This document shows, piece by piece, positions 51,278 to 61,468 of a stretch of DNA of 64,000 nucleotides (within the stretch, counting starts at the first letter, position 1; every line of letters starts with the position of its first letter). A model generated the notes under the pieces. It did not search any database, had not been told where the DNA came from, and worked only from the letters and a program-made list of their open reading frames with translations. This DNA comes from Streptomyces deccanensis (GTDB taxonomy: Bacteria; Actinomycetota; Actinomycetes; Streptomycetales; Streptomycetaceae). Where the stretch lies: NCBI RefSeq assembly GCF_022385335.1, contig NZ_CP092431.1, positions 6,820,001 through 6,884,000 of the forward strand. The letters are read 5' to 3'. The position numbers and the translations under genes are program-made.

Positions 51278-51552
51278 TTCGCGGCACCCCCGCCCTGTGT
51301 CTCGGACCTGCGGGCGCGCTGGTCACGCCGCCACAGGACGTACGCGGTGCCGGTCAGCGCGGTGGAGATGAGCACCCAGGCCATCTGGTACCAGTAGAAG
51401 AAGGGGATGCCGATGAACGCCGGGTCCGTCTTGGCGTACGAGCCGACCCAGAGCATCGCCACGAACGGGGCGATCAGACACACGGCGATGACCACCCTGA
51501 CAGGTGTCACCACCGGGGCCCCCGGTGGTCTCACTTCGGGTGCTTCTGACAT
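51274..51552 (-). CDS. DUF3311 small membrane partner of the symporter
   Basis: This 92-residue protein has two hydrophobic helices (VVIAVCLIAPFVAMLWVGSY, PFFYWYQMAWVLISTALTG), the second with the WYQ-type motif typical of DUF3311. Such proteins almost always precede an SSS symporter and are thought to be accessory subunits. It overlaps the symporter start by 4 nt. ATG 51552 has a weak ribosome site. Confidence 0.88.
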   Translation of the reverse strand: MSEAPEVRPPGAPVVTPVRVVIAVCLIAPFVAMLWVGSYAKTDPAFIGIPFFYWYQMAWVLISTALTGTAYVLWRRDQRARRSETQGGGAAK

Positions 51553-51698
51553 GTCCGACTCCGTCCCCTCGCCTGGTCACCTGCTGAGCGCGCAGGAAAT
51601 CTAAGGGACGCGTTCCGTCGTACGGAACCCCCAGTCCGGATATCGGATGCGGAGGTTGTGTGGAGTGGCGGGTATGAGCGCACCTGGCGCCAGGTGGC

Positions 51699-52616
<918 letters not shown>

Positions 52617-52718
52617 TTATTACATAAAGGTTCCTGCATATGTAGGTCGCATAACGGCTGGTGGGAGGGGGTTCGAGCACCCTTGACACGGCGAATGGTC
52701 TGAGCCAAGCTCCGGCGT

Positions 52719-52734
52719 ACTGGTCTACACCATT
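52719..52734 (+). promoter_or_regulatory. DasR operator upstream of dasA
   Basis: ACTGGTCTACACCATT matches the dre consensus at 13 of 16 positions. A further partial site (AATGGTCTGAGCCAAG, 52694-52709) lies upstream. A likely -35 TTGACA (52683-52688) is close by, so DasR would block the dasA promoter. Confidence 0.8.
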
Positions 52735-52831
52735 GGTCCAGGTCCTGGCCCCATGGGCGGTACGTCTGTCACCGCGGGGAGCAGGGGGGTTTGTGGCATC
52801 CCTGAGCAATGGCATCCCTGAGGAGGGTGGC

Positions 52832-54112
52832 GTGAAGAGGAAGCTGACGACCGCGATCTGTGTCGCGGGCATGATGGTCTCCATCGCGGCGTGCGGGGGC
52901 GGCGAGGACAAGAGCTCGGACACGGGGGCGGACACCAAGGAGCTGACCGTCTGGCTCACGGTCGACGCGCAGAACAACTGGCCGGAACTGGTCAAGGCCG
53001 CCGACGCGGCGATCGAGAAGAAGCACCCCGGCATCACGATCACGCACGAGTACTACGGCTGGCCCGACAAGAACGCCAAGCTCGACGCCGTCCTCGCCAC
53101 CGACAAGGCCCCCGACGTGGTCGAGATGGGCAACACGGAGATGCTCGCCTACATGGTCAAGGGTGCCTTCGCCCCCCTCGACCAGGCGAAGTTCGACAAC
53201 GCGGACGCCTGGCTGGACGGCCTGAAGGCCTCCGTCACCTACGAGGGCAAGACCTACGGCGTCCCGTACTACGCCGGTGGCCGCGTCGCCAACTGGCGCA
53301 AGGACGTCTTCGCCGCCGCGGGCGTCAAGACCCCGCCGAAGACGTACGACGAGCTCACCGCCGCCCTCGACAAGGTCCAGAAGAAGCAGGGCGACAAGTT
53401 CAGCGCCTGGTACCAGCCCACCCGCGACTGGTACGCGGCCATGTCCTTCGTCTACGACGCCGGCGGCTCCATAGCCGTCGAGTCCGGCGGAAAGTGGAAG
53501 GCCAACCTCTCCTCCCCGGAGTCCATCAAGGGCCTGAACGAGTTCAAGAACGTCGTCGACACGTACATGCACGGCGACAAGACCAAGGACGAGTCCGACC
53601 GCTACATCGTCTACGGCCAGGGCAAGTCCGGCATGATCTTCGCCCCCGCCTGGGAGGGCGCGACCGCCGCCGCCAAGGAGAACGACAAGACCGGCAAACT
53701 CGCGGGCAACGTCGAGAACTTCGTGATGCCCGGCCCGTCCGGCAAGAACCTGCCCGTCTTCCTCGGCGGCAGCGACCTCGCCGTCCCGGTGAAGTCCGAC
53801 GCGCAGACCGTCGCAGCCGAGTGGATCAACGCCTTCACCGGGCCCGCCGGACAGAAGGGGCTGATGGAGAAGGGCAACCTGCCCAACAACAAGACCGACC
53901 TCGCCACGCTGAAGGACGACCCGGCGACAGCGGTCCCGGCCACCGCGGCCGAGTCCAACTGGTTCGTGCCGATGGCACCGGGCTGGGGCCAGGTCGAGAA
54001 GGCGCAGATCCTCCAGACGATGCTGCAGTCCATCGGCACCGGCAAGCAGTCGGTCGAGGAGGCCGCGAAGACGGCTGACGCCGAGATCGACAAGGTCATC
54101 AACAACGAGTGA
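52832..54112 (+). CDS. dasA: N,N'-diacetylchitobiose/GlcNAc ABC transporter binding lipoprotein DasA
   Basis: This 426-residue substrate-binding lipoprotein has a signal peptide KRKLTTAICVAGMMVSIAAC with lipobox ending at Cys20, followed by a Gly/Ser/Asp linker. The mature part is a family 1 solute-binding fold with TVWLTVDAQNNWPELVKAAD, DVVEMGNTEMLAYMVKGAFAP and GKSGMIFAPAWEG. DasA brings chitobiose to the DasBC permease, powered by the shared ATPase MsiK (not in this window). GTG 52832 has AGGAGGG upstream. A DasR operator overlaps the promoter. A strong hairpin after the gene may raise its dose over dasBC. Confidence 0.95.
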   Translation: MKRKLTTAICVAGMMVSIAACGGGEDKSSDTGADTKELTVWLTVDAQNNWPELVKAADAAIEKKHPGITITHEYYGWPDKNAKLDAVLATDKAPDVVEMGNTEMLAYMVKGAFAPLDQAKFDNADAWLDGLKASVTYEGKTYGVPYYAGGRVANWRKDVFAAAGVKTPPKTYDELTAALDKVQKKQGDKFSAWYQPTRDWYAAMSFVYDAGGSIAVESGGKWKANLSSPESIKGLNEFKNVVDTYMHGDKTKDESDRYIVYGQGKSGMIFAPAWEGATAAAKENDKTGKLAGNVENFVMPGPSGKNLPVFLGGSDLAVPVKSDAQTVAAEWINAFTGPAGQKGLMEKGNLPNNKTDLATLKDDPATAVPATAAESNWFVPMAPGWGQVEKAQILQTMLQSIGTGKQSVEEAAKTADAEIDKVINNE

Positions 54113-54121
54113 GGTGACCTG

Positions 54122-54158
54122 CCGGTCGGGCCCGGCCGTGGTGGCCGGGCCCGACCGG
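54122..54158 (+). terminator. hairpin between dasA and dasB
   Basis: Perfect 16-bp stem (54122-54137 and 54143-54158) with a GTGGT loop, 10 nt after dasA. It probably reduces read-through to dasB and protects the dasA mRNA end, as with other binding-protein genes. Confidence 0.8.
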
Positions 54159-54280
54159 GGTGCCGCATCGGCTCGACCGGTGGGGCCCCGGGTCCGGCCG
54201 GCGGTGCCGGAGGGCCGGCCGGTGGTCGATTGACGTAAGTGCCGCGATGAGGTGTCGGGTTCGGTGCCGGTGCGTCGTGG

Positions 54281-54312
54281 CTGGTCGCGCAGTTCCCGCG
54301 CCCCTTCGGGGG
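54281..54312. repeat. dispersed intergenic motif, copy 4
   Basis: CTGGTCGCGCAGTTCCCGCG followed by CCCCTTCGGGGGCGC: a version of the motif seen in 41964-42007 and 49488-49587, lacking one C. It lies between the dasA terminator and dasB. Confidence 0.55.
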
Positions 54313-54353
54313 CGCTGCTGCCGGCCCCTCCTTCATCTGCTTAGGAGCGCGCG

Positions 54354-55346
54354 ATGAGTGCCGCAGACACGACAGCCCCCGCGAAGGTGCCGCCCGCGCG
54401 GCCCGGGCCTCCGCCACCGTCGGCGGCGCCGGAACGTCCCGCCAGGAAGCGGACGTCCGGCGGAGCCGCCGTGCCCTGGGCCCTGCTGGCCCCCTGTCTG
54501 CTGATCCTCGCCGTCGTCCTCGGCTACCCGCTCGTCCGTCTCGGCACCCTCTCCTTCCAGGAGTTCGGCCAGTCCCAGCTGTGGGGGTTCAAGCCGGCGG
54601 AGTCGGTCGGCTTCGACAACTTCGCCAAGGTGCTGGGCGACAGCGAGTTCTGGGCGGTCGTCGTCCGGACCGTCGTCTTCGCCGCCGCCTGCGTCGTCTT
54701 CACGATGGTCATCGGCATGGCGATCGCCCTGCTGCTCCAGCGGGTCTCCGGCTGGGTGAAGACACTCGTCAACATCGCGCTCGTGGCGAGTTGGGGCATG
54801 CCGATCATCGTGGCCACCACCGTCTTCAAGTGGCTCTTCGACTCCGACTACGGCATCTTCAACGCGCTCCTCAGCAAACTCCCCGGCGTCGACATGATCG
54901 GCCACAACTGGTTCGCCAGCGGACCCGAGGGACTGGCCGTCATCACGCTGCTGGTCGTCTGGGGCGCGGTGCCGTTCGTCGTCATCACCCTCAGCGCCGG
55001 ACTCACCCAGGTCCCCAAGGAGTTGGAGGAAGCCGCCCGCCTCGACGGCGCCGGCGCCTGGGGCGTCTTCCGCTATGTCACCCTCCCCATCCTCAAGCCC
55101 ATCATCGTGATGCTCACGACCCTCTCCGTCATCTGGGACATGGGCGTCTTCCCTCAGGTCTTCGTGATGCGCAACGGCCACCCGGAGGCCGAGTTCCAGC
55201 TGCTCACGACCTACTCGTACGACAAGGCGTTCGTGGTCAACGACTACGCGCAGGGCTCGGCGATCGCCCTGCTCACCGTGCTGCTGCTGCTCGGCGTGAT
55301 CGGCGTCTACATGCGTCAGATGCTGAAGATCGGAGAGGTCGAATGA
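54354..55346 (+). CDS. dasB: ABC transporter permease DasB
   Basis: This 330-residue inner-membrane permease of the carbohydrate uptake-1 family follows a Pro/Ala-rich cytoplasmic N-terminus of about 35 residues. Six transmembrane helices are visible. The EAA loop that contacts the ATPase is EEAARLDGAGAWGVFRYVTL (about 222-241). ATG 54354 follows TAGGAG. It overlaps dasC by ATGA. It pairs with DasC to import chitobiose delivered by DasA. Confidence 0.94.
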   Translation: MSAADTTAPAKVPPARPGPPPPSAAPERPARKRTSGGAAVPWALLAPCLLILAVVLGYPLVRLGTLSFQEFGQSQLWGFKPAESVGFDNFAKVLGDSEFWAVVVRTVVFAAACVVFTMVIGMAIALLLQRVSGWVKTLVNIALVASWGMPIIVATTVFKWLFDSDYGIFNALLSKLPGVDMIGHNWFASGPEGLAVITLLVVWGAVPFVVITLSAGLTQVPKELEEAARLDGAGAWGVFRYVTLPILKPIIVMLTTLSVIWDMGVFPQVFVMRNGHPEAEFQLLTTYSYDKAFVVNDYAQGSAIALLTVLLLLGVIGVYMRQMLKIGEVE

Positions 55347-56185
55347 GTACCGCCACCGTCCCGGGCCCCCGGAAGTCCAAGCTCGGCTGGAACCTCCTCG
55401 GTCTGTTCGTCTTCGTCACGGCCGGCTTCCCCGTCTACTGGATGCTGAACACGGCGTTCAAACCGGCGAAGGACGCCATCGACCCGGACCCGAGCCTGCT
55501 GCCGACGTCGATCACCTTCTCCAACTTCGGCCGCGCGCTGGACATCGCCGACTTCTGGGGCCCGGTCGGCCGCAGCTTCGTCGTGTCCCTCACGGTCGTC
55601 CTGATCGGCGTCGTCGTCGGCATGCTGGCCGCCCTGGCCATCTCCCGCTTCGCCTTCCGCGGCCGGAAGATCGTCATCGTCGGCATCCTGGCGGTGCAGA
55701 TGGTCCCGCTGGTCGCCATGATCATCCCGGTCTTCCTGCTCCTGAACGACCTCGGTCAGTACGACCGTCTGACCGGCCTGATCATCACGTATCTGACCTT
55801 CATCCTCCCGTTCACCGTGTGGACCCTGCGCGGCTTCATCGTCAACATCCCGCGCGAACTGGAGGAGGCGGCGATGGTCGACGGCTGCTCCCGCACCACC
55901 GCCTTCCTCCGCGTGGTGTTCCCGCTCCTCGCCCCGGGCATGGTGGCGACCTCGGTCTACGGCTTCATCCAGGCCTGGAACGAGTACCTGTACGCCCTGA
56001 TGCTGATGAGCCAGCAGAACCAGACCGCGACCGTCTGGCTCGGCAACTTCACCACCAAGCACGGCACCGAATACGCCCCGATGATGGCCGGTTCCACCAT
56101 GATGGCCGTGCCGATCGTCGTCCTCTTCCTCCTCGTCCAGCGCAAGATGGCCGCGGGCCTCACCGCGGGCGCCGTGAAGGGATAA
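55343..56185 (+). CDS. dasC: ABC transporter permease DasC
   Basis: This 280-residue permease is the MalG-like partner of DasB, with six helices and the EAA motif EEAAMVDGCSRTTAFLRVVFP (residues about 174-193 are enough to identify it). The start overlaps the dasB stop (55343-55346). The short tail (MAAGLTAGAVKG) matches the usual end of this family. Its product joins DasB and, presumably, the ATPase MsiK encoded elsewhere. Confidence 0.94.
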   Translation: MSTATVPGPRKSKLGWNLLGLFVFVTAGFPVYWMLNTAFKPAKDAIDPDPSLLPTSITFSNFGRALDIADFWGPVGRSFVVSLTVVLIGVVVGMLAALAISRFAFRGRKIVIVGILAVQMVPLVAMIIPVFLLLNDLGQYDRLTGLIITYLTFILPFTVWTLRGFIVNIPRELEEAAMVDGCSRTTAFLRVVFPLLAPGMVATSVYGFIQAWNEYLYALMLMSQQNQTATVWLGNFTTKHGTEYAPMMAGSTMMAVPIVVLFLLVQRKMAAGLTAGAVKG

Positions 56186-56193
56186 CCACCCTG

Positions 56194-57747
56194 ATGACGA
56201 CATTCGCCACCGGCTCGCCCGGTTCCCCGTCCGGCCAGGACAGCCTCACGCGGGACGCCCTGACGGTCCTCCAGCCCGGCTTCACGGGCACCACCGCCCC
56301 CGACTGGCTGCTCCGCCGCCTCGGCGAGGGACTCGCCTCCGTCGGCCTCTTCGGCCGCAACATCGCCTCTCCCGATCAGCTGGCCGCTCTCACCGCCCAG
56401 CTGCGCGCCGAGCACGAGGACGTCCTGGTCGCGATCGACGAGGAGGGCGGCGACGTCACCCGCCTGGAGGTCCGCACCGGCTCCTCCTTCCCGGGCAACC
56501 ACGCCCTGGGCGCGGTCGACGACGTGGACCTCACCCGGCAGGTCGCGTTCGCCCTGGGCCGCCGCCTGGCGGAGTGCGGCGTCACCTTCAACTGGGCCCC
56601 GTCGGCCGACGTGAACGCCAACCCGTCCAACCCCGTCATCGGGGTCCGCTCCTTCGGCGCCGACCCCGAACTGGTCGCCCGCCACACGGCCGCCTACGTC
56701 ACCGGCCTCCAGGCCGCCGGGGTCGCCGCCTGCACCAAGCACTTCCCGGGCCACGGCGACACCGCCGTCGACTCCCACCTCTCCCTGCCCCGTATCGACG
56801 CGGACCGCTCGCTCGTGGACACCCGGGACCTGGCCCCCTTCCGGGCCGCCATCGCCGCCGGGTCGCGCGCCATGATGAGCGCCCACATCCTGGTCCCGGC
56901 CCTGGACCCCGACCTCCCGGCAACGTTGTCCCGCGGCATCCTCACCGGCCTCCTCCGCGACGACCTGGGCTACGACGGCCTCATCGTCACCGACGGCATG
57001 GAGATGCAGGCCATCGCCGGCACCTACGGCATCGAACACGGCAGCGTCCTCGCCCTCGCCGCCGGCGCCGACGCGATCTGTGTCGGAGGCGGCCTCGCCG
57101 ACGACGACACCGTCCGCCGCCTCCGCGACGCCCTCGTCGCCGCCGTCCGCACCGGCGAGCTCCCCGAGGAACGCCTGGCGGACGCCGCGAACCGGGTCCG
57201 GGCACTGGCACGGTGGACCCGCTCGGCAGCGGGGGGAGCGGAAGGCGTCGACGGGACCACGCACGGGCCTCTCGGGGAAACCGGCAGCGGTGGAACCGGC
57301 GGGGACATCGGGCTCGTGGCGGCCCGCCGCGCCCTGACGACGACCTTCACGGAGTCCTACGACCCGCCCACCCAACCCGTCTACGTCGCGGCCTTCACCC
57401 CGGTGGCGAACATCGCGGTGGGCGACGAGACCCCCTGGGGAGTCGGCGCGGAACTGGCCCGCCTCCTGCCCGGCACCGAGACCGGCACCTTCGCGGGTGA
57501 CAGCGCCGGTGCCTCCGCCCTGGCGGTCGCCGGCACCCGCCGTATCGTCGCCGTCGTCCGCGACGAACACCGCCACCCGTGGATGACCGCCGCCCTCGAC
57601 GTCCTCCTCAGCACCCGCCCCGACACCGTCGTCGTCGAGATGGGCGTCCCCCAGTCCCCGCCCCGAGCCGCCCTCCACATCGCCACCCACGGCGCGGCGA
57701 GGGTCTGCGGCAGAGCGGCGGCGGAGATCATCGCGGGCGTACGTTAG
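56194..57747 (+). CDS. dasD: family 3 beta-N-acetylglucosaminidase DasD
   Basis: This 517-residue glycoside hydrolase of family 3 cleaves GlcNAc from chitobiose after import. KHFPGHGDTAVDSH (about 187-200) carries the acid/base His-Asp pair typical of NagZ-type enzymes, and LIVTDGMEM (about 263-271) the nucleophile Asp. A further 180-residue C-terminal region (from about 340) follows a Gly/Thr-rich linker. No signal peptide is seen, so the enzyme is cytoplasmic, in line with its place 8 bp after dasC. It supplies GlcNAc that ends, after phosphorylation and deacetylation, as the DasR ligand. Confidence 0.92.
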   Translation: MTTFATGSPGSPSGQDSLTRDALTVLQPGFTGTTAPDWLLRRLGEGLASVGLFGRNIASPDQLAALTAQLRAEHEDVLVAIDEEGGDVTRLEVRTGSSFPGNHALGAVDDVDLTRQVAFALGRRLAECGVTFNWAPSADVNANPSNPVIGVRSFGADPELVARHTAAYVTGLQAAGVAACTKHFPGHGDTAVDSHLSLPRIDADRSLVDTRDLAPFRAAIAAGSRAMMSAHILVPALDPDLPATLSRGILTGLLRDDLGYDGLIVTDGMEMQAIAGTYGIEHGSVLALAAGADAICVGGGLADDDTVRRLRDALVAAVRTGELPEERLADAANRVRALARWTRSAAGGAEGVDGTTHGPLGETGSGGTGGDIGLVAARRALTTTFTESYDPPTQPVYVAAFTPVANIAVGDETPWGVGAELARLLPGTETGTFAGDSAGASALAVAGTRRIVAVVRDEHRHPWMTAALDVLLSTRPDTVVVEMGVPQSPPRAALHIATHGAARVCGRAAAEIIAGVR

Positions 57748-57811
57748 CGGCGGGCCTCGGCGGAAACCCCGAAGCCACGGGTACGGCGACGAGCACCCAC
57801 CCCCGCACGCA

Positions 57812-57853
57812 CGTAGGCGCCACAGCCCTCCTCACCGGGCCGTGGCGCCTACG
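57812..57853. terminator. bidirectional terminator between dasD and nagB
   Basis: Perfect 12-bp stem (57812-57823 with 57842-57853) with an 18-base loop, in the gap between convergent genes. Confidence 0.75.
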
Positions 57854-57907
57854 CACATCTTCCGCCTGCCGGATCCCCTGCCGGATCCACTGGCTGGTTT
57901 CCCTAAC

Positions 57908-58693
57908 CTAGATCCCCTGCCAGTCAGGCTTGTTGTCGTACGTGTGCCGGAAGTAGTCCGCCAGCTTCAGCTTCGACGCGGCGCCCTCGTCCACCACGAC
58001 GGTCGCGTGGCGGTGGAGCTGCAACGCCGACGCGGGGCACACCGCCGCCACCGGCCCCTCCACGGTCGCCGCGACGGCGTCCGCCTTGCCCTCGCCCGTG
58101 GCGAGCAGCACCAGGTGACGGGCCTCCAGGATCGTCCCGATGCCCTGGGTGATGACGTGGTGCGGGACCTGGTCGATGTCGCCGTCGAAGAACCGCGCGT
58201 TGTCGATCCGGGTCTGCTCGGTGAGGGTCTTGATCCGCGTCCGGGAGGCGAGCGACGAGCACGGTTCGTTGAACCCGATGTGCCCGTCGGTGCCTATGCC
58301 GAGCACCTGCAGATCCACACCCCCCGCCTCGGCCAGCGCCCTGTCGTACGCCTCGCTCGCCCCCGCCACGTCCTCGGCGGTGCCGTCGGGCCCCATGAAC
58401 GCGTCCATCCCGAGCCCCAGCGGCTCCAGCACCTCCCGCCGCAGCACCGAGCGGTACGACTCGGGATGGTCGGCCGGCAGCCCCACGTACTCGTCGAGCT
58501 GGGCGACGCGCGCCCGGGAGACGTCCACGGAGCCCGAGCGCACCTTCCGCGCCAGCGCCTCGTAGATGGGCAGCGGGGTCGACCCCGTGGCCACCCCGAG
58601 CAACGCCTCGGGCTTCCGTCGGAGCAACTCCGCCATCGCCTCGGCTATGAGCTCGCCACCCGCCTTGGCATCCGGAACGATGACAACTTCCAC
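57908..58693 (-). CDS. nagB: glucosamine-6-phosphate deaminase NagB
   Basis: This 261-residue enzyme converts glucosamine-6-phosphate to fructose-6-phosphate and ammonia, feeding aminosugar carbon to glycolysis and lowering the DasR effector. Motifs are VATGSTPLPIYEAL (phosphate loop), AQLDEYVGL with the catalytic Asp, and IGTDGHIGFNEP with the active His. Length is normal. GTG 58693 has a GGCAGG site about 9 nt upstream. A DasR-type operator lies just upstream (58767-58782). Confidence 0.95.
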   Translation of the reverse strand: MEVVIVPDAKAGGELIAEAMAELLRRKPEALLGVATGSTPLPIYEALARKVRSGSVDVSRARVAQLDEYVGLPADHPESYRSVLRREVLEPLGLGMDAFMGPDGTAEDVAGASEAYDRALAEAGGVDLQVLGIGTDGHIGFNEPCSSLASRTRIKTLTEQTRIDNARFFDGDIDQVPHHVITQGIGTILEARHLVLLATGEGKADAVAATVEGPVAAVCPASALQLHRHATVVVDEGAASKLKLADYFRHTYDNKPDWQGI

Positions 58694-58766
58694 GCTTGGG
58701 CCTGCCGATCTGGAAAGTAAGGACTCAAGAGGACTCGACCGGAACCCGCGGGGTCAAGTTCCTTCA

Positions 58767-58782
58767 TGTGGTGTAGACCAAT
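58767..58782 (-). promoter_or_regulatory. DasR operator upstream of nagB
   Basis: TGTGGTGTAGACCAAT: matches the dre core (GGT.TAGACCA) and lies 74-89 bp from the nagB start, in promoter range. Confidence 0.75.
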
Positions 58783-58930
58783 CTAGCAGGGGTGGCTCCT
58801 TCTCCACAGGGGCCGATCGACCGGCGTTCCGCCCCGCCCCGGGCCGAAGAGGGCTACGCTGCGAGTGGACCGTCCGGAAGTGACGGACAAGGGAACAACA
58901 ACAAACATCCGCCAACGCATGGACACACGC

Positions 58931-58946
58931 AGTGGTCTAGTCAACA
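58931..58946 (+). promoter_or_regulatory. DasR-like site upstream of the sensor kinase gene
   Basis: AGTGGTCTAGTCAACA matches the consensus at 12 of 16 positions, with the GGTCTAG core intact. It lies about 310 bp before the kinase start, so its effect on either gene is open. Confidence 0.5.
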
Positions 58947-59253
58947 ATGCGTGGTAGAGCATGCGATCGATCAGCGGCCCACCGCCGGAGATCGCCTGCG
59001 ACGACAAGCCTCCGTCTTCCCCGCACAGGAAGGCGGACCGAGGACCCGGGCTCTCTGCCCTGACTGCTCCGGATCCTCATCCTTCGGCCGAACGGGACCG
59101 CACACCCCGCGGCCGATGTTGCTCCGGGCTGCGGTGCCGGGAGGGTTGAGGGTCCCTCTCAGGCGCCGCGGCCCGCGGGTGTTTCCGGGCCCGTACCGGC
59201 CGCCCGAGCAGCTGTTTCCAGTCATGTCCGTACCGCCAGGTACGCTCGCACAT

Positions 59254-60729
59254 GTGCCCTCCATGAACGAACTCGTCCGCCAGCACACCGCCCTCAGCGA
59301 CTCCGATCTGGAGTGGCTGCATCTGCTGGTGTCGGAGTGGCAGTTGCTGTCCGACCTCTCCTTCGCCGACCTGGTCCTCTGGGTCCCCACCCGCGACGGC
59401 ACCCGGTATGTCTCCGTGGCCCAGATGCGCCCCAACACCGGCCCCACCTCGTACCAGGACGACATGGTCGGCCACCTGGTTCCGCGCGGCCGCCGACCCC
59501 TGCTCGACGCCGCGCACGACGAGGGCCGGATCGTGCGCGAGGGCGATCCGGAGTGGCGCGAGGAGGTGCCCGTACGGGTCGAGTCCATCCCCGTGCGCAG
59601 GGAGGGGCGCGTCCTCGGTGTCATCGCGCGCAACACCAATCTGCTGACCGTGCGGACCCCGAGCCGGCTGGAGCTGACGTATCTCCAGAGCGCGTCCGAC
59701 CTGGCCCAGATGATCGCCGCGGGCGCGTTCCCGTTCCCCGACCAGCAGGTCGACATGGACGCCTCACCGCGCGTCGGCGACGGGCTGATCAGGCTCGACG
59801 CCGACGGCATCGTCCAGTACGCCTCCCCGAACGCCCTCTCCGCCTACCACCGCCTCGGCCTCGCCGCCGACCTGGTCGGCTGCCACCTCGGCCGGACGAC
59901 CGCCGAACTCGCCCCCTCCCGGGGCCCGGTGGACGAGGCGCTCGCCAAGGTGGCGAGCGGGTGGGCGCCGCGCGAGTTCGAGATCGAGTCCAGCGAGGGG
60001 GTCATCCAGTTCCGCGCGATCCCCCTCAAGCCCAAGGGCCCGCGCATCGGTTCGCTGGTGCTGCTGCGGGACGTGACCGAACTGCGGCGCCGCGAGCGCG
60101 AGTTGATCACCAAGGACGCGACCATCCGGGAGATCCACCACCGGGTGAAGAACAACCTCCAGACCGTGGCCGCCCTGTTGCGTCTCCAGGCCCGGCGCAT
60201 CGAGTCCGAGCGCGGCCGGGAGGCCCTCGAAGAGGCCGTACGACGGGTCGGGTCGATCGCCATCGTGCATGAGACGCTGTCCCAGAATCTGGACGAGCGG
60301 GTGGAGTTCGACGAGATCGCCGACCGGGTGCTCGCGATGGTCGCCGAGATCTCACCGGGCAAGGTCACGGGCCGGCGCACCGGGCGCTTCGGCATCCTGG
60401 ACGCGGAGGTCGCCACCCCGCTGTCCATGGTCCTGACCGAGATCCTGCAGAACGCTCTCGAACACGGCTTCCGCGAGGGTGACACCGGCACGGTCGAGGT
60501 CTCGGCGGTCCGCGGTGGCAGCTCCAAGGACACCCGGCTGCTCGTCACCGTCCAGGACGACGGCGTCGGCCTCCCCGAGGGCTTCGACCCGCACCGCTCC
60601 GGCAACCTCGGCCTGCAGATCGTACGGACGCTGGTGGAGGGGGAGTTGGGCGGCACCTTCGACATGGTCCCGGCACCGGAGCAGGGCACCCAGGTGATCC
60701 TGGACATCCCGGTGCGCGCCCAGAAGTAG
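59254..60729 (+). CDS. sensor histidine kinase (HisKA_2 type)
   Basis: This 491-residue cytoplasmic sensor kinase has an N-terminal GAF-like sensor (about 1-150: ELVRQHTALSDSDLEWLHLL, FADLVLWVP), a PAS domain (about 170-285, GLIRLDADGIVQYASPNALS), a HisKA_2 dimerisation helix with the phospho-His in IREIHHRVKNNLQTVAALLR (about 290) and a HATPase domain (LTEILQNALEHGF, DDGVGLPEGFD). No response regulator is next to it, so it is an orphan. The start GTG 59254 follows TACGCT (59241-59246) by 7 nt, so the mRNA is probably leaderless. A longer frame upstream lacks homologous sequence. Confidence 0.88.
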   Translation: MPSMNELVRQHTALSDSDLEWLHLLVSEWQLLSDLSFADLVLWVPTRDGTRYVSVAQMRPNTGPTSYQDDMVGHLVPRGRRPLLDAAHDEGRIVREGDPEWREEVPVRVESIPVRREGRVLGVIARNTNLLTVRTPSRLELTYLQSASDLAQMIAAGAFPFPDQQVDMDASPRVGDGLIRLDADGIVQYASPNALSAYHRLGLAADLVGCHLGRTTAELAPSRGPVDEALAKVASGWAPREFEIESSEGVIQFRAIPLKPKGPRIGSLVLLRDVTELRRRERELITKDATIREIHHRVKNNLQTVAALLRLQARRIESERGREALEEAVRRVGSIAIVHETLSQNLDERVEFDEIADRVLAMVAEISPGKVTGRRTGRFGILDAEVATPLSMVLTEILQNALEHGFREGDTGTVEVSAVRGGSSKDTRLLVTVQDDGVGLPEGFDPHRSGNLGLQIVRTLVEGELGGTFDMVPAPEQGTQVILDIPVRAQK

Positions 60730-60752
60730 GTCGTACCGCAAACAGCACCGAT

Positions 60753-60777
60753 CCCCGGACCATCGAGTGGTCCGGGG
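60753..60777 (+). terminator. terminator after the sensor kinase
   Basis: 10-bp stem (60753-60762 with 60768-60777) with a TCGAG loop, 24 nt after the stop codon. Confidence 0.75.
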
Positions 60778-60891
60778 CTCGGGCAAGTGGCTGATTAAGC
60801 GCACCGGGGATACTGCGCGCTGCGGCTCGGGGGCGGGAGAAGCGCACTCGCTGTGCGCGCCGCCAAGCTCAGGCTATTGCTGGGTGGGATG

Positions 60892-61149
60892 TCAGGCGGA
60901 TGCCTGACGGGCCCGGTTGCGGGCGGCGCGGCGCTTCATGGCGCGGCGCTCGTCCTCGCTGAGACCACCCCAGACGCCGGAGTCCTGGCCGGACTCAAGC
61001 GCCCACTGCAGACACTGCTCGATAACCGGGCAGCGACGGCAGACAGCCTTGGCTTCCTCGATCTGCAGCAGCGCAGGACCGGTGTTGCCGATGGGGAAGA
61101 AGAGCTCGGGGTCTTCCTCGCGGCAAACGGCGTTGTGACGCCAGTCCAT
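60892..61149 (-). CDS. wblE: WhiB-family protein WblE
   Basis: This 85-residue iron-sulfur protein has the four cluster cysteines at residue 9 (AVCREEDPELFFP) and in VCRRCPVIEQC, followed by GVWGGLSEDERR and a very basic tail (MKRRAARNRARQ). This short form is the common WblE (WhiB1-type) actinobacterial regulator, likely to bind the principal sigma factor. AGGAGAGG precedes ATG 61149. It is the second WhiB-family gene in the window; unlike WblC it lacks an AT-hook. Confidence 0.93.
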   Translation of the reverse strand: MDWRHNAVCREEDPELFFPIGNTGPALLQIEEAKAVCRRCPVIEQCLQWALESGQDSGVWGGLSEDERRAMKRRAARNRARQASA

Positions 61150-61468
61150 GGCTGCTACCTCTCCTTGGTATTACATGCACGTTAGCTTGTGAATGTGAAC
61201 GCTTTCACGAATCCCTCAACAAGTGAAGGGCCGATCACCAGACGGACTGGTGTGGTCCTGTGGATTGAGGAGGGGTTCTGGCGCTTGCTTGAGCCGGTGT
61301 TGCGGGCTGTCCCGAGCGCCACGTAGAGACTCGCAAACCTCAGCGGCGGATACAACCCCTTCCGGAAAGTTTTTTTTGATTCCTCGGTGTCGACTGTGTC
61401 ACAGCCGTACTTCCATGGGGTGGACCCTGGCCTAAACGTTCGAGTGGAAGGACTTTTGCCCGTTCCGC
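61150..61468. other. 319-bp upstream region of wblE
   Basis: This stretch holds the ribosome site and presumably the promoter of wblE, which lie in the relatively AT-rich 61180-61210. An 8-T run at 61369-61376 follows a short TTCCGGAA palindrome and may weakly end transcription on the plus strand. No gene is supported. Confidence 0.45.

Larger units (their letters stand above)
58694..59253. other. divergent region between nagB and the sensor kinase
   Basis: This 560-bp gap has two DasR-like sites (58767-58782 and 58931-58946) and the kinase's -10 (59241-59246). The long frame through it belongs to shadow coding and has no recognisable domain. I see no RNA gene. Confidence 0.5.

Noticed and set aside
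58792..59253. 150-residue N-terminal extension of the sensor kinase
   Set aside because: No domain-like sequence, DasR-type site inside it, and a -10 element 7 nt before GTG 59254 favour the shorter protein.
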